Source of the DNA: Thiothrix caldifontis
GTDB lineage: Bacteria > Pseudomonadota > Gammaproteobacteria > Thiotrichales > Thiotrichaceae
DNA: 46,215 nt
Reading direction: 5' to 3'
Assembly: GCF_900107695.1 (NCBI RefSeq)
Contig: NZ_FNQP01000025.1
Location: 1-46,215, forward strand
Below are positions 8,384 through 16,986 of the stretch, one piece after another. A model generated the notes under the pieces. It made no database searches. It was given only the letters and a program-made list of their open reading frames with translations, and was not told where the DNA came from. A program made the translations under genes and the position numbers. Within the stretch, counting starts at the first letter, position 1; the number at the start of each line of letters is the position of its first letter.

Positions 8384-11300
8384 GTGAATAAACAAGCCTT
8401 GAGCTTAGCTATATTCATCGCCGGAGCTTATCCTGCGGCCTCTAGTGCCTTGGGGCTTGGGGATATTGAGTCCAACTCTCACTTAAACCAGCCATTGCGT
8501 GCAAAAATTGACTTGCTGTCTGCTGCCCCGGCAGATGCCAGCCAGATTCAGGTACGTTTAGCGCCGCCAGAGGTATTCAACCGAGTCGGGGTAGCACGTC
8601 CTGAGTTTCTCGGTAATTTGCGCTTTACGCCAACGGTTCAAGGTGGCAAACCTGTGATTTTGGTGTCATCCGATACGCCGATTCAAGAACCATTTGTTAA
8701 TTTCCTGCTTGAAGTGAGCTGGCCTCAGGGACAATTGCTAAAAGAATATACTGTGATGCTGGATCCGCCTGTACTGATGCAGCCGGGTAATACGGTTGCA
8801 GGGGAAGCCGCAGTACGAGCGGAGCCTAAAGCTACTGGTAATGTACGTCGCCCAGCACGTGAGCCATCTGCTACGTCAGCAGCACAACAACCTGCTGCGG
8901 CTTCTCGGAACCGTACTTATCGCGTCAAATCAGGTGATACGCTGTTCCGTGTGGCTTCGCGTCTTCAGCGTTCAGGTGTCAGTAATGACCAAATGATGAT
9001 GGCTTTATTCCGGGCAAATCCGGGGGCTTTCATTGATAAAAACATCAACAACCTCCGTGCTGGTGCGCTGATGAAAGCGCCAAGTGGTAGCGAAATCAGT
9101 GCAGTGCCGCAAGCAGAGGCACGTCGCCAAATTCGTCAGCAAAATGCTGAGTGGCGCGAACTAAGAAAATCCCTAGCAGGTAATACCGTACCTCAACAAG
9201 GTCAAAGCACCAATCAAGCGAAGACGAAGCAAGTAACTCAAGCAAACGCAACACCAGCGAAAGCAGCTAACAATGCGACAGACAAAGCACGTCTTGAGGT
9301 ATTAGGTGCTAAAACAGGTGAAGGCACTGCTACTAATGCCGCAGTCGCTGCGGGTACTGCCAAATTAGCAGAAATCGAGAAGCAACTGGCGTTAGCAAAT
9401 GAATCCTTGGCGGCGCGGCAAAATGAAAACAATGAACTAAAGTCACGTGTAACCGATCTTGAGTCGATGCTGAACAAGAAAAATCGTTTGCTGGAGTTGC
9501 GTGATAGCCAGCTTGCCGATTTGCAAAAACAACTGGCTGCTAATGGTATTAAAGTTCCGTCTACGGCTGATACAGCCGATGCTCAGGGCGCAGGCACGCA
9601 GCCTGTCGCAGTGACGCCAGAGCAGGGTAAAGACATTCAAATGCAAATGGCAAATGTCAACGGTCAAGATAACAATACCATTTTGCGGACAGAGCAGCCG
9701 ACACAACCAGCACCTGTGTTGCCTACTGAGACAGTAACTAAGACTAATACCGCTTTAGGCCAGAATACGAGTGCGGTAGCCACGCCAGCAGATACGGCAA
9801 CAAGTAATACCAGTGCAGTGCCGTTAAAGCCTGCAATTGTACCTGTTACACCGGCAGCAGATGCACAAAAAGCAGTTAAGCCAAGCCCGGTCTTTGCCGA
9901 CCAAACAGGTGGTAGTGACGATCTGTTGGGGTTATTAACGTCACCGTTAGCATTGAAAATTGGGGCGGGTTCTCTGGCATTGCTCTTATTGCTGTGGTTA
10001 TTGGGACGCCGCCGCAAACCAGATGGTACGGCATCCGGTCAAGCGCAAAGCCGGGTGGCTAATTTGGATGATGATCTGGATGTTCCAGTGGTCGATGAAC
10101 CATTTGATATGAATGCCTTGGAACGGGAGTTGGAAAAAGCCGACAAAGGCAACACCTACGGGGTACTAACGGCATCTGCAAAGGCCGAGGAAGATCCTTT
10201 TGGGATTGGTGGAATAGGGGCTGAGCCATCCTCTGAAGCTAATGAAGATGATTGTTTAACAGAAGCCAATGTGTATATCGCTTATGGCCTGTATCAACAG
10301 GCAGAAACCGAGCTGAAAAAATGCATTGAGCGTTATCCTGATAAGCCAGAGTATCGTCACAAGTTAATGGAGTGTTACTTCGTTGCTAATAACCGCGATG
10401 CATTTGACAGCCAGGCGCAACAATTCGCTGCGATGCCCGTTAAAGGTAAAGAGGCTTTATGGCAGTCTGTTGTGGAATGGGGACGCAAAATTAGCCCAGA
10501 TAACCGTCTCTATCAAGGTGATATGAGTCAAACTGCTGCGACACCTTCTGTTGCGGCTACCGTAGCCGCAGCTTTGGGTGGCGTTGCTGCTGCAACGGCT
10601 GGTGCGGCTCTGGCTTCATCCCGCGATTCAGATGATGCTATTCCAGTGGCTTCTGCTGCTTCAGCTACGCCTAATACTGAACCAGAAGATTTTAATGATC
10701 TGGATCTGGGAGATTTGGATTTCGATGACATTGATCTTGATAAGCTATTGCAGGAAGAAGATGTTGCCGACATAGAACCGCATCAGCCGCTGCCCGCAGC
10801 ACAAATGCCTGATTTACCTGATCTGACAGTAATGGTTGCGGATAAAGCAAAAGATGAAACGCTGACAGGGGATGAAGCATTTGAGTTAGGTGAGTTGGAT
10901 GATGACCTAGATTTGGATTTCGATCTGGAAGATTTGGAGGGGGCGACCAAACCGCAGCCACAGTCGCAACCAGACATTGTAGCCGTTTCCCATGACCAGT
11001 ACGATGCAGTTGACACTGATGATCTATTGGACTTTGATCTCACAGATTTGGGTGACAATGCAACGGTTGTAGCGAATCCGCCTGTTGCGGCGGTTGAGCC
11101 TGAAATGACTGTGGCTTCCAGTGCGACACATTTGAACTTGCATCTGGATAATGAAACCGGAATCAAGCGCATTTTGCCCAAGGATACCTTCTACGCGCCG
11201 ATCAGTGATGAAGATAAGGATTGGTTAGGTGATATTGATGATGCCTTGTCATTCCTCGACTTCCCCGATGAGGAAATTGATTTGCACGAAGCGCATATCA

Positions 11301-11440
11301 GCACTAAATTGGATTTGGCGCGGGCTTATCTGGATATGGGCGACATCGAAGGTGCTCGCAGTACCTTAGAAGAGGTCATGGTCGAGGGCAACGACGATCA
11401 ACGTTGCGAAGCAGAAATGCTGCTCCACCAGACAGGTTGA
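8384..11440 (+). CDS. fimV: FimV-family inner-membrane hub protein
   Basis: 1018 aa, starting at GTG 7 bases after AAGGGG. In order: signal peptide (residues 1-22); FimV N-terminal domain beginning LGLGDIESNSHLNQPL; LysM peptidoglycan-binding module at about 180-236 (RTYRVKSGDTLFRVASRL); a Gln/Ala-rich coiled coil (325-390) with ELKSRVTDLESMLNKKNRLLELRDSQLADLQKQL-like heptads; a single transmembrane helix near 523-543 followed by RRRK; a very acidic cytoplasmic part with a TPR (about 624-672); and the conserved FimV C-terminal domain (EAHISTKLDLARAYLDMGDIEGARSTLEEV). In Pseudomonas FimV localises type IV pilus and chemosensory components and supports cAMP signalling. It is followed by a terminator. 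The 255-base gap before it holds no gene that I can see, but TTGCTG (8224) and TATAAA (8245), 15 apart, could be a weak promoter. Confidence 0.92.
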   Translation: MNKQALSLAIFIAGAYPAASSALGLGDIESNSHLNQPLRAKIDLLSAAPADASQIQVRLAPPEVFNRVGVARPEFLGNLRFTPTVQGGKPVILVSSDTPIQEPFVNFLLEVSWPQGQLLKEYTVMLDPPVLMQPGNTVAGEAAVRAEPKATGNVRRPAREPSATSAAQQPAAASRNRTYRVKSGDTLFRVASRLQRSGVSNDQMMMALFRANPGAFIDKNINNLRAGALMKAPSGSEISAVPQAEARRQIRQQNAEWRELRKSLAGNTVPQQGQSTNQAKTKQVTQANATPAKAANNATDKARLEVLGAKTGEGTATNAAVAAGTAKLAEIEKQLALANESLAARQNENNELKSRVTDLESMLNKKNRLLELRDSQLADLQKQLAANGIKVPSTADTADAQGAGTQPVAVTPEQGKDIQMQMANVNGQDNNTILRTEQPTQPAPVLPTETVTKTNTALGQNTSAVATPADTATSNTSAVPLKPAIVPVTPAADAQKAVKPSPVFADQTGGSDDLLGLLTSPLALKIGAGSLALLLLLWLLGRRRKPDGTASGQAQSRVANLDDDLDVPVVDEPFDMNALERELEKADKGNTYGVLTASAKAEEDPFGIGGIGAEPSSEANEDDCLTEANVYIAYGLYQQAETELKKCIERYPDKPEYRHKLMECYFVANNRDAFDSQAQQFAAMPVKGKEALWQSVVEWGRKISPDNRLYQGDMSQTAATPSVAATVAAALGGVAAATAGAALASSRDSDDAIPVASAASATPNTEPEDFNDLDLGDLDFDDIDLDKLLQEEDVADIEPHQPLPAAQMPDLPDLTVMVADKAKDETLTGDEAFELGELDDDLDLDFDLEDLEGATKPQPQSQPDIVAVSHDQYDAVDTDDLLDFDLTDLGDNATVVANPPVAAVEPEMTVASSATHLNLHLDNETGIKRILPKDTFYAPISDEDKDWLGDIDDALSFLDFPDEEIDLHEAHISTKLDLARAYLDMGDIEGARSTLEEVMVEGNDDQRCEAEMLLHQTG

Positions 11441-11462
11441 GGAATCCTCATTTTCACGCTAT

Positions 11463-11486
11463 AAAGGCCGGTTAACCCGGCCTTTT
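11463..11486 (+). terminator. Rho-independent terminator after fimV
   Basis: AAAGGCCGG / CCGGCCTTT is a perfect 9-bp stem with a 5-base loop, followed by TTGTGTTTTT. It lies 22 bases after the fimV stop and 30 bases before truA. Confidence 0.85.
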
Positions 11487-11515
11487 GTGTTTTTACTGCC
11501 CCTGAGATAAGTGTC

Positions 11516-12298
11516 ATGAAATTTGCAGCGTGTATCGAATACGACGGAAGCCCTTTTTTCGGTTGGCAGCGCTTGAGTCACGGGCCAACGGTGCAGGGTT
11601 ATGTCGAACAGGCGCTGTCTACCGTAGCGGCTGAACCGATTGCGGTGGTTTGTGCCGGGCGCACCGATTCAGGGGTACACGGTATTGGGCAAGTCATTCA
11701 CTTTGAAACCCATGCACAGCGCCCATTACGTGGTTGGTTGTTTGGCTCGAATGCACATTTGCCGGATGGGGTGGCAATGCGTTGGATTCAGCCGGTCGTA
11801 GATGACTTTCATGCGCGATTTTCGGCACGGGCGCGGCGTTACCGTTACATTATCCTCAATCGTCAAGCACGTCCGGCATTGTTGCAACGACGGGTTTGTT
11901 GGCAACACGGGGTGTTAGATGCGGCAGCAATGCATGAAGCAGCGCAAGTCTTGCTTGGTGAGCAGGATTTTTCCAGTTTTCGGGCAGCGGGTTGTCAAGC
12001 ACGTCATGCAGTACGTGAGATGCTGGAAGTGACAGTAAGCCGTGAAGGTGAGTTCATTTATTTGGATTTGGTGGCTAATGCTTTCTTGCATCACATGGTG
12101 CGCAATATCACCGGTTCGTTGTTGATGGTGGGAGCCGGTGAACGCCCGGTAGATTGGATAGGCGACTTATTGGAACAGCGTGATCGTACACAAGCAGGCA
12201 TGACGGCTCCTGCATCTGGTTTGTATTTTGTGCACGTTGATTATCCAGAACACTTTGGTTTATCAGCAGAATACACGCTACCTCATTTTATCTTCTGA
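11516..12298 (+). CDS. truA: tRNA pseudouridine(38-40) synthase TruA
   Basis: 260 aa. It isomerises uridines 38-40 in the anticodon arm of many tRNAs. The catalytic Asp is Asp51 in AGRTDSGVHG. Other family blocks are IEYDGSPFFGWQRL at the N-terminus, FHARFSARARRYRYII, QDFSSFRAAGC and FLHHMVRNITGSLLMVG. The ATG lacks a strong Shine-Dalgarno (only a GATAAG is near). Its place after fimV is the conserved gammaproteobacterial order; trpF, which often follows in Pseudomonas, is not next here. Confidence 0.95.
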   Translation: MKFAACIEYDGSPFFGWQRLSHGPTVQGYVEQALSTVAAEPIAVVCAGRTDSGVHGIGQVIHFETHAQRPLRGWLFGSNAHLPDGVAMRWIQPVVDDFHARFSARARRYRYIILNRQARPALLQRRVCWQHGVLDAAAMHEAAQVLLGEQDFSSFRAAGCQARHAVREMLEVTVSREGEFIYLDLVANAFLHHMVRNITGSLLMVGAGERPVDWIGDLLEQRDRTQAGMTAPASGLYFVHVDYPEHFGLSAEYTLPHFIF

Positions 12299-12397
12299 AC
12301 ATTTTGGCTAATTAACAGATACTTTTATCAGCAGTTTTGCCGGGAGCAGGCTATACTTAACAGCTTGAGTGTTGCGAGGTGACAAGGAGTGTCATTC

Positions 12398-12709
12398 ATG
12401 AAAATTAATCATCAACTGACTCCGCCCGCTAAAGGGTATTTTATGTCGCATGTGTGCCAGCCAAGCCATCGAAACTTAGGGATGCGCCTATTGGCGTTTG
12501 CCTTTGATTTACTGATGATCAGCTTACTATTGATGTTAGTGTTGTCGTTTGTATTTGGACAAACATGGCTGCTTTATCACGCTTCTTACGAAAATAGCAC
12601 TTTGCATGGTGTGTTTGTAGCTATACCGCTAGTGTATTTCATCGGGTTCTGGAGTTTATTGGGAGCAACCCCCGGTAAGTTATTGTTGTGGCCTTGGTTG
12701 GTGCAATAA
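12398..12709 (+). CDS. Short RDD-family membrane protein
   Basis: 103 aa. The ATG is 8 bases after AAGGAG (12384-12389); a GTG at 12389 in the same frame overlaps that box and is rejected. Two transmembrane helices (about 32-55 and 70-87) flank a loop. The RDD marks are RNLGMRLLAFAFDLL at the start of helix 1 and GATPGKLLL after helix 2. RDD proteins normally continue 30-60 residues past the GxTPGK motif with a third helix; here the protein ends 11 residues after it. It may therefore be a shortened version. No convincing RDD continuation was found in the other two frames. Function is unknown; some RDD proteins are ion antiporters. Confidence 0.6.
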   Translation: MKINHQLTPPAKGYFMSHVCQPSHRNLGMRLLAFAFDLLMISLLLMLVLSFVFGQTWLLYHASYENSTLHGVFVAIPLVYFIGFWSLLGATPGKLLLWPWLVQ

Positions 12710-12796
12710 CCCGTCAATTTGATGCTAAGCGGTATTTCCCGTGTCTGCTTTGCTGTAGTCTTATTGGCTGGATGAACCTGAAAAAGGATAAAGGCA

Positions 12797-13966
12797 ATGC
12801 AAGTGCAATACGATGTCATTATTGCAGGCGGCGGCATGGTCGGTGCGACGCTGGCTTGTTTGTTAGGCCAATCGGGTAAGCGCGTTGCGGTGCTCGAAGC
12901 GCATCAACCCGCACTATTTTCCCCTGATGATCCCTATGATTTGCGCGTGTCGGCTATCAGCCGTGCGTCGCAGCGGGCGTTGCTTGCAGCGGGTGCATGG
13001 GAAGGGATTGTGGCGCGTCGTGCGTTTCCTTACGAGGCCATGCAGGTGTGGGATGCCACCGGTACGGGTGAAATTCGTTTTGATGCGGCGGATTTGGGTG
13101 AGCCAGACCTTGGACATATTGTTGAAAACCGGGTGATACAACTGGCGCTGCTGGATACCTTGCAAGCTCTGGATGGTGTTGATGTGTTTTGCCCCGATAA
13201 ACTCGCCGAGGTGCTGGTTGATGCGCAGCAAGTCACCGCTACTTTGCACAGCGGGGAGGTTTTGCAAGCCAAACTGTTGGTAGGGGCGGATGGAGCACAA
13301 TCCAAAGTCCGCCAACTGGCGGGTATTGGGATGGAAACACAAGATTACGGGCAAAAAGGGCTGGTTTGCGTGGTGCAAACAGAATTAGCGCACCAGTTCA
13401 CGGCTTGGCAGCGCTTTATGCCGGGTGGCCCGTTAGCCTTTTTACCACTCGCCGATGGCTTCTGTTCGATTGTTTGGACATTGCCTGCTGATCGTGCAGA
13501 TGCCATGTTGCGTTTGTCGGATGGCGATTTCTGCCGCGAACTGGCGCAAGCCTTGGATTTTCGTTTAGGCGACGTTACTGCTGTGGGGGAACGGGCGGCG
13601 TTTTCACTGCGTGGTCGTCATGCTGAGCCTTATATTCAGGAACGTGTAGCGTTGGCGGGCGATGCGGCACACACCATTCACCCCTTGGCAGGGCAGGGTG
13701 TGAATCTGGGCATTAAAGATGCGGTGGAATTAGCCCAGCAAATCTGCCAAGCGCAGGGCGATGTGGGCAGCGTGAAAGTGTTACGTGCTTACGAACGGGC
13801 GCGGCGCGGCGATAATGTGCTGACACAAAAGGCGATGGAAGGTTTCCGTTTGTTATTTGGTAATACCTTGACACCCTGGAAAATCCTGCGCAATTCGGGG
13901 TTATCTATCGTCAATCAAATGAGCTTTCTAAAATACGAAATCGCGAAACGAGCGATGGGCATTTGA
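12797..13966 (+). CDS. ubiI: UbiH/UbiF/UbiI-family FAD-dependent hydroxylase (closest by eye to UbiI)
   Basis: 389 aa. A flavoprotein monooxygenase of ubiquinone synthesis that hydroxylates the octaprenylphenol ring. Visible: an N-terminal Rossmann motif IIAGGGMVGATLACLLG; the family block DLRVSAISRASQRALLAAGAWE; the DG motif LVGADGAQSKVRQ near 160; and the GD motif LAGDAAHTIHPLAGQGVNLG near 290. The segment LGHIVENRVIQLAL resembles E. coli UbiI (VisC) more than UbiH or UbiF, hence the symbol, but gammaproteobacteria mix these paralogues and the ring position attacked cannot be read from sequence. AAAGG boxes precede the ATG. The next gene begins 19 bases downstream and may share the transcript. 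Confidence 0.85.
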   Translation: MQVQYDVIIAGGGMVGATLACLLGQSGKRVAVLEAHQPALFSPDDPYDLRVSAISRASQRALLAAGAWEGIVARRAFPYEAMQVWDATGTGEIRFDAADLGEPDLGHIVENRVIQLALLDTLQALDGVDVFCPDKLAEVLVDAQQVTATLHSGEVLQAKLLVGADGAQSKVRQLAGIGMETQDYGQKGLVCVVQTELAHQFTAWQRFMPGGPLAFLPLADGFCSIVWTLPADRADAMLRLSDGDFCRELAQALDFRLGDVTAVGERAAFSLRGRHAEPYIQERVALAGDAAHTIHPLAGQGVNLGIKDAVELAQQICQAQGDVGSVKVLRAYERARRGDNVLTQKAMEGFRLLFGNTLTPWKILRNSGLSIVNQMSFLKYEIAKRAMGI

Positions 13967-13985
13967 ATAAGAGTAGGAGGATGAG

Positions 13986-14891
13986 ATGAGTTTGGTAAAA
14001 CGTTTTACAGGTGCGGTAGCATTTTCGTTGGTAGCAGCCTTTAGCACATTGCAAGCGGAAGAAGTGACGATTAAGCAAGGCGACATTACCTTGCGTGGTG
14101 AATTGACGTTGGCAGATGGAAAAACGGCTAAAGATGGCGTTATCCTGATGCAGCATGGCACGTTGGCACACAACAAGATGGAAATCATGCAATCCTTGAG
14201 CGAGTTGCTGAAGGAAAAGGGTTATAACACGCTCAATGTTAACCTGAGCTATGCCGTCGACCAGCGCCCTTCCGAGATGTTGGATTGCACTATTGAGCAC
14301 AAGCATAAGCATGAAGATGCAGTGGCGGAACTCGATACATGGATGAATTGGTTGAAAGAGCAAGGGGCTGGCAAAGTGGCGATCTTGGGGCATTCACGTG
14401 GCGGTAATCAGGTGACGTGGTATGCCGCAGAAAAAGATTCTGAATTGCTGGAAAAAGTTATAGCGATTGCCCCGGCAACGGCTGATGCGGATAAAAGCAG
14501 TAAAGAATACGAGGAACGTTACAAAAAGCCTTTGGCAGACATCATGGCGGAAGCTACCAAGCTGGCGAGCGAAGGTAAGGGGGCGGAGATAATGACATTA
14601 CCCGGTTTCGTGTATTGCGAAAACGCTAAAGCCGCAGCGGATAGCGTAGTGTCTTATTACAAGGATGACGAGCGCAAGAATACACCTAGCCTATTACCCA
14701 AGATCACAAAGCCGACGCTGATTGTGATGGGGTCGGCAGATGAAGTGGTCGATGATTTGCCTGCCAAGCTCGAAGGCATCAAACAGGATAACCTGAAAAC
14801 AGAAACGATCGACGGAGCCGATCATTTCTTCATGGATTTGAATGCCGATGAGTTGGCAGACAAAGTAGCAACGTTTGTGGATTGGAAGTGA
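13986..14891 (+). CDS. Exported alpha/beta hydrolase
   Basis: 301 aa with a Sec signal peptide (positively charged MSLVKR, hydrophobic core, likely cut after LQA at 24). The catalytic triad can be placed: nucleophile Ser137 in the elbow GHSRGG, the acid in GSADEVVDD and the His in GADHFFMD. The oxyanion region reads LMQHGTLAHNKME. The ATG is 5 bases after a full AGGAGG; an ATG at 13981 stops after two codons. Substrate is unknown; family members include esterases and carboxylesterases. The gene abuts the convergent gene at 14892 with no gap. Confidence 0.8.
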   Translation: MSLVKRFTGAVAFSLVAAFSTLQAEEVTIKQGDITLRGELTLADGKTAKDGVILMQHGTLAHNKMEIMQSLSELLKEKGYNTLNVNLSYAVDQRPSEMLDCTIEHKHKHEDAVAELDTWMNWLKEQGAGKVAILGHSRGGNQVTWYAAEKDSELLEKVIAIAPATADADKSSKEYEERYKKPLADIMAEATKLASEGKGAEIMTLPGFVYCENAKAAADSVVSYYKDDERKNTPSLLPKITKPTLIVMGSADEVVDDLPAKLEGIKQDNLKTETIDGADHFFMDLNADELADKVATFVDWK

Positions 14892-15464
14892 TTATTGGTG
14901 ACTTTCCAGCATTCCTAAGCGGGTGAGGACTTTTTTGTAAGTGCTGAGCATTTCGGGCATCAGCACCCTTTGGATATAGTCCAACACCCATTTGCGGTCA
15001 CGCGGGCCTAAGGCTTCGGCAATAAAGTTGCCGAACGCCAGCCCCATTGAAAAGCCGGGTTCTTGCCCGACTCTGCCCCAAGTGGTTTCCGCATAATCTT
15101 CCATACGCTGGTTGAGCTTATTGATGAAGGGGTTACGGTAATCGCCTGGCCCCCCGAAATCGCGGGCATTGTCTTGCACGTGGTCGGCGATTTTCAAAGC
15201 GAAAGTAGTGACAAGTGCAGCCCGATCATCGTCATTTAATACGTCATGAGAAATACGGTCGAGGACGTGAATCATGAATGCCATGATTTCTTCCATCACC
15301 ATCACGCGTTGCATTTGGGTGTCTGTCTGGAAATTTTCGTTTTCGATTTCCAGCAGGGTTTGCATCCCGATTTTCCAGGTATTAAACGCTAGCACACTGA
15401 CGGTATCTTCCAGCGAAACTTCACGTTCCTGCTTATTCCACTTGGTTTTCAGGCGTATACGCAC
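14892..15464 (-). CDS. Conserved hypothetical protein, all-helical
   Basis: 190 aa from a GTG that is 6 bases after AGAGGA; the upstream extension of this frame contains a TTG/ATG but no ribosome site and would overlap the divergent gene. The translation starts RIRLKTKWNKQEREVSLEDTV and appears wholly alpha-helical, without membrane segments or known catalytic motifs. It has repeated acidic and amphipathic stretches such as MQRVMVMEEIMAFMIHVLDRISHDVL. I do not recognise a named family. On its strand, TATAAT (15499-15504) lies about 35 bases upstream and could be its -10 box. Its stop codon touches the stop of the hydrolase gene. Confidence 0.7.
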   Translation of the reverse strand: MRIRLKTKWNKQEREVSLEDTVSVLAFNTWKIGMQTLLEIENENFQTDTQMQRVMVMEEIMAFMIHVLDRISHDVLNDDDRAALVTTFALKIADHVQDNARDFGGPGDYRNPFINKLNQRMEDYAETTWGRVGQEPGFSMGLAFGNFIAEALGPRDRKWVLDYIQRVLMPEMLSTYKKVLTRLGMLESHQ

Positions 15465-15498
15465 GGGATTTCCTCTCTCAAAACTAAAACAGTGCAGC

Positions 15499-15529
15499 AT
15501 TATAGTGGCAGGGGGTGCGGGAATGCGAA
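15499..15529 (-). promoter_or_regulatory. Candidate sigma-70 promoter for the leftward gene
   Basis: On the minus strand, TTCGCA (15529-15524) and TATAAT (15504-15499) are 19 bases apart. The -10 box is perfect; the -35 box matches 4 of 6 and the spacing is long. It lies in the 114-base divergent region between the genes starting at 15464 (minus) and 15579 (plus). Confidence 0.35.
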
Positions 15530-15578
15530 TTGTGGGGTGAACCTTGGTATTATCAGGCAAAACCAACGAGGTAGGTTT

Positions 15579-16622
15579 ATGCATACACAGCACCAAGACT
15601 TGATTCAAACAATCCAACGCAATTGCCACATTGCTGATGCCCGCCACGCGGGTGATTACACTTTATGTGTTTATTTATTGAAAATGCGCGAATTTTACCG
15701 CTGGGAACAAGGTATTCGTCTCAGTGAAGTTGTGACCAGCGATGATGTGGGTGAGTGGCTCACTCAACGCGAAGCCGTGTGGGACTCGTTGGACGATCAG
15801 GATTACGCACCCTTACCACTCAATGGTCGTGCTGAACACGATCCATTTGCAAATGAAGCCATCAATGCGGCTTTGAATGCGGTGGGCTTGGTCTACAGCG
15901 CTGGCTATGGTCGGCGTTGCCGTCCACTGTTTTTCTTGGCGGAATTGGAACAAGTGATTGAGCAAGACGATTACACCCTGTTGGTGGCTGGGCGTGAATT
16001 GGCACGGGATGTGGAAGCGCCACCTGCGATGAATCAAGGCAAACACGTTTTCATTCGCCGCGAATCCTTGCGCCGCATGTTATGGGAAAAAGTCGATGAA
16101 TGGCGATGGAGCGGACTGGATAATCCGATGGGACGAGCGTTGGCATACTACGATGTTGATGCAGATGTCGAAGCGGCGTTAGATGCGATGGCTGCCGCTG
16201 AAATCCAAACCGTCATTGCCCACGAAATCGGTGAGGTGAAAGCGGGACAGGTGTTGGGTGATGCGGCATGGCAAACGATGTTGTTTGCGCTGCCGCCATC
16301 GCACGCTGACATTATGTTGCGGGCGGTGCGTGATTTACTGGCGGATTGTTTACATACCTTGCCGGAATTGCTGGCCCGGGGGAATGCGGCTTCCATCCAT
16401 TTCTATTTCGGCAATTTATCAGCGATGCGCAAGAAACTCGCGCCGCAGTTGGTGGCGGCATACCAGCATTGGTATGAGACGGGCGATGCGGCGCAGATTG
16501 CGGCGTATGCGGAGTGGGGGCGCGAGCATTGGGCAACGGTTGGGCGCGAGGCGTTGGCGGTGTTTCAGGCTAAGGGTGTGGCGGCGTTGGCGGAGATTGA
16601 GGCGATGGTATCTTATGGATAA
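15579..16622 (+). CDS. Conserved hypothetical protein (resembles the Sfum_1244 family)
   Basis: 347 aa from the ATG at 15579, preceded by GAGGTAGG; the frame is open further upstream but has no ribosome site there. The opening segment QRNCHIADARHAGDYTLCV, then LLKMREFYRWE, matches my memory of a conserved proteobacterial family named after Sfum_1244. A middle part includes GYGRRCRPLFFLAELE and an HEIGEVKAG segment that could be metal-binding, but no enzyme is claimed. It is soluble and rich in Ala and Trp. It is divergently arranged with the previous gene. The stop codon overlaps the ATG of a decayed reading frame. Confidence 0.65.
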   Translation: MHTQHQDLIQTIQRNCHIADARHAGDYTLCVYLLKMREFYRWEQGIRLSEVVTSDDVGEWLTQREAVWDSLDDQDYAPLPLNGRAEHDPFANEAINAALNAVGLVYSAGYGRRCRPLFFLAELEQVIEQDDYTLLVAGRELARDVEAPPAMNQGKHVFIRRESLRRMLWEKVDEWRWSGLDNPMGRALAYYDVDADVEAALDAMAAAEIQTVIAHEIGEVKAGQVLGDAAWQTMLFALPPSHADIMLRAVRDLLADCLHTLPELLARGNAASIHFYFGNLSAMRKKLAPQLVAAYQHWYETGDAAQIAAYAEWGREHWATVGREALAVFQAKGVAALAEIEAMVSYG

Positions 16623-16634
16623 AACCTTCAATGA

Positions 16635-16823
16635 CACTACGCTAGGTTCGTGCCCAGCAGCTTGTTTCGTGATGGTTTGATGTCATTAGGCAAAGCAACC
16701 CAATTTAGCGGATTAAGCATGAGCGCTTTCATCACGCATTTGGGGAGTCTTGGCATTGAAATTGCCCGACCTGATGAAACTACCGCATATGAAACTCAAG
16801 ATTTGTCTGCATGGCTATCATAA
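16635..16823 (+). pseudogene. Remnant of a UPF0175-type antitoxin gene
   Basis: This frame reads ...SLFRDGLMSLGKATQFSGLS then MSAFITHLGSLGIEIARPDE and ends DLSAWLS. The pattern L[FY]xxGxxSLGKAxxxxGLSxxxFxxxLxxxGI is that of UPF0175 proteins, small antitoxins. About half the expected protein, the N-terminal part, is missing: the frame is closed by TGA at 16632. A different frame starts at the ATG at 16615, which overlaps the previous stop, and ends at 16680, so a frameshifted, decayed gene is likely. A shortened but functional protein from the ATG at 16680 (47 aa) is possible. No partner toxin is seen. The rest of this gap (16824-16986) holds nothing I can recognise. Confidence 0.5.
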
Positions 16824-16986
16824 TCAGTCATAAAGGTTAGTGGTTAATGGGTATCTGTTGTGATGTGGCGCGGTGGCGTTTCGAGTTGTGGTTCTGAGCC
16901 GCCTGATAAAGCGAGGTGGTTGGCACTCTCCCGTTCGATCAGGGCTTTAGATGAAGAGAGCGCGGATCATTGTGGGTGACTCATGA

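Noticed and set aside
12688-12879. Possible out-of-frame continuation of the RDD protein
   Set aside because: The translation (FDAKRYFPCLLCCSLIGWMN) lacks recognisable RDD tail motifs, and no single-base change gave a better alignment by eye.
15465-15647. N-terminal extension of the leftward gene at 14892-15464
   Set aside because: There is no ribosome site in the extension, it is Pro/Leu-rich and unlike the rest, and it would overlap the divergent gene's start.
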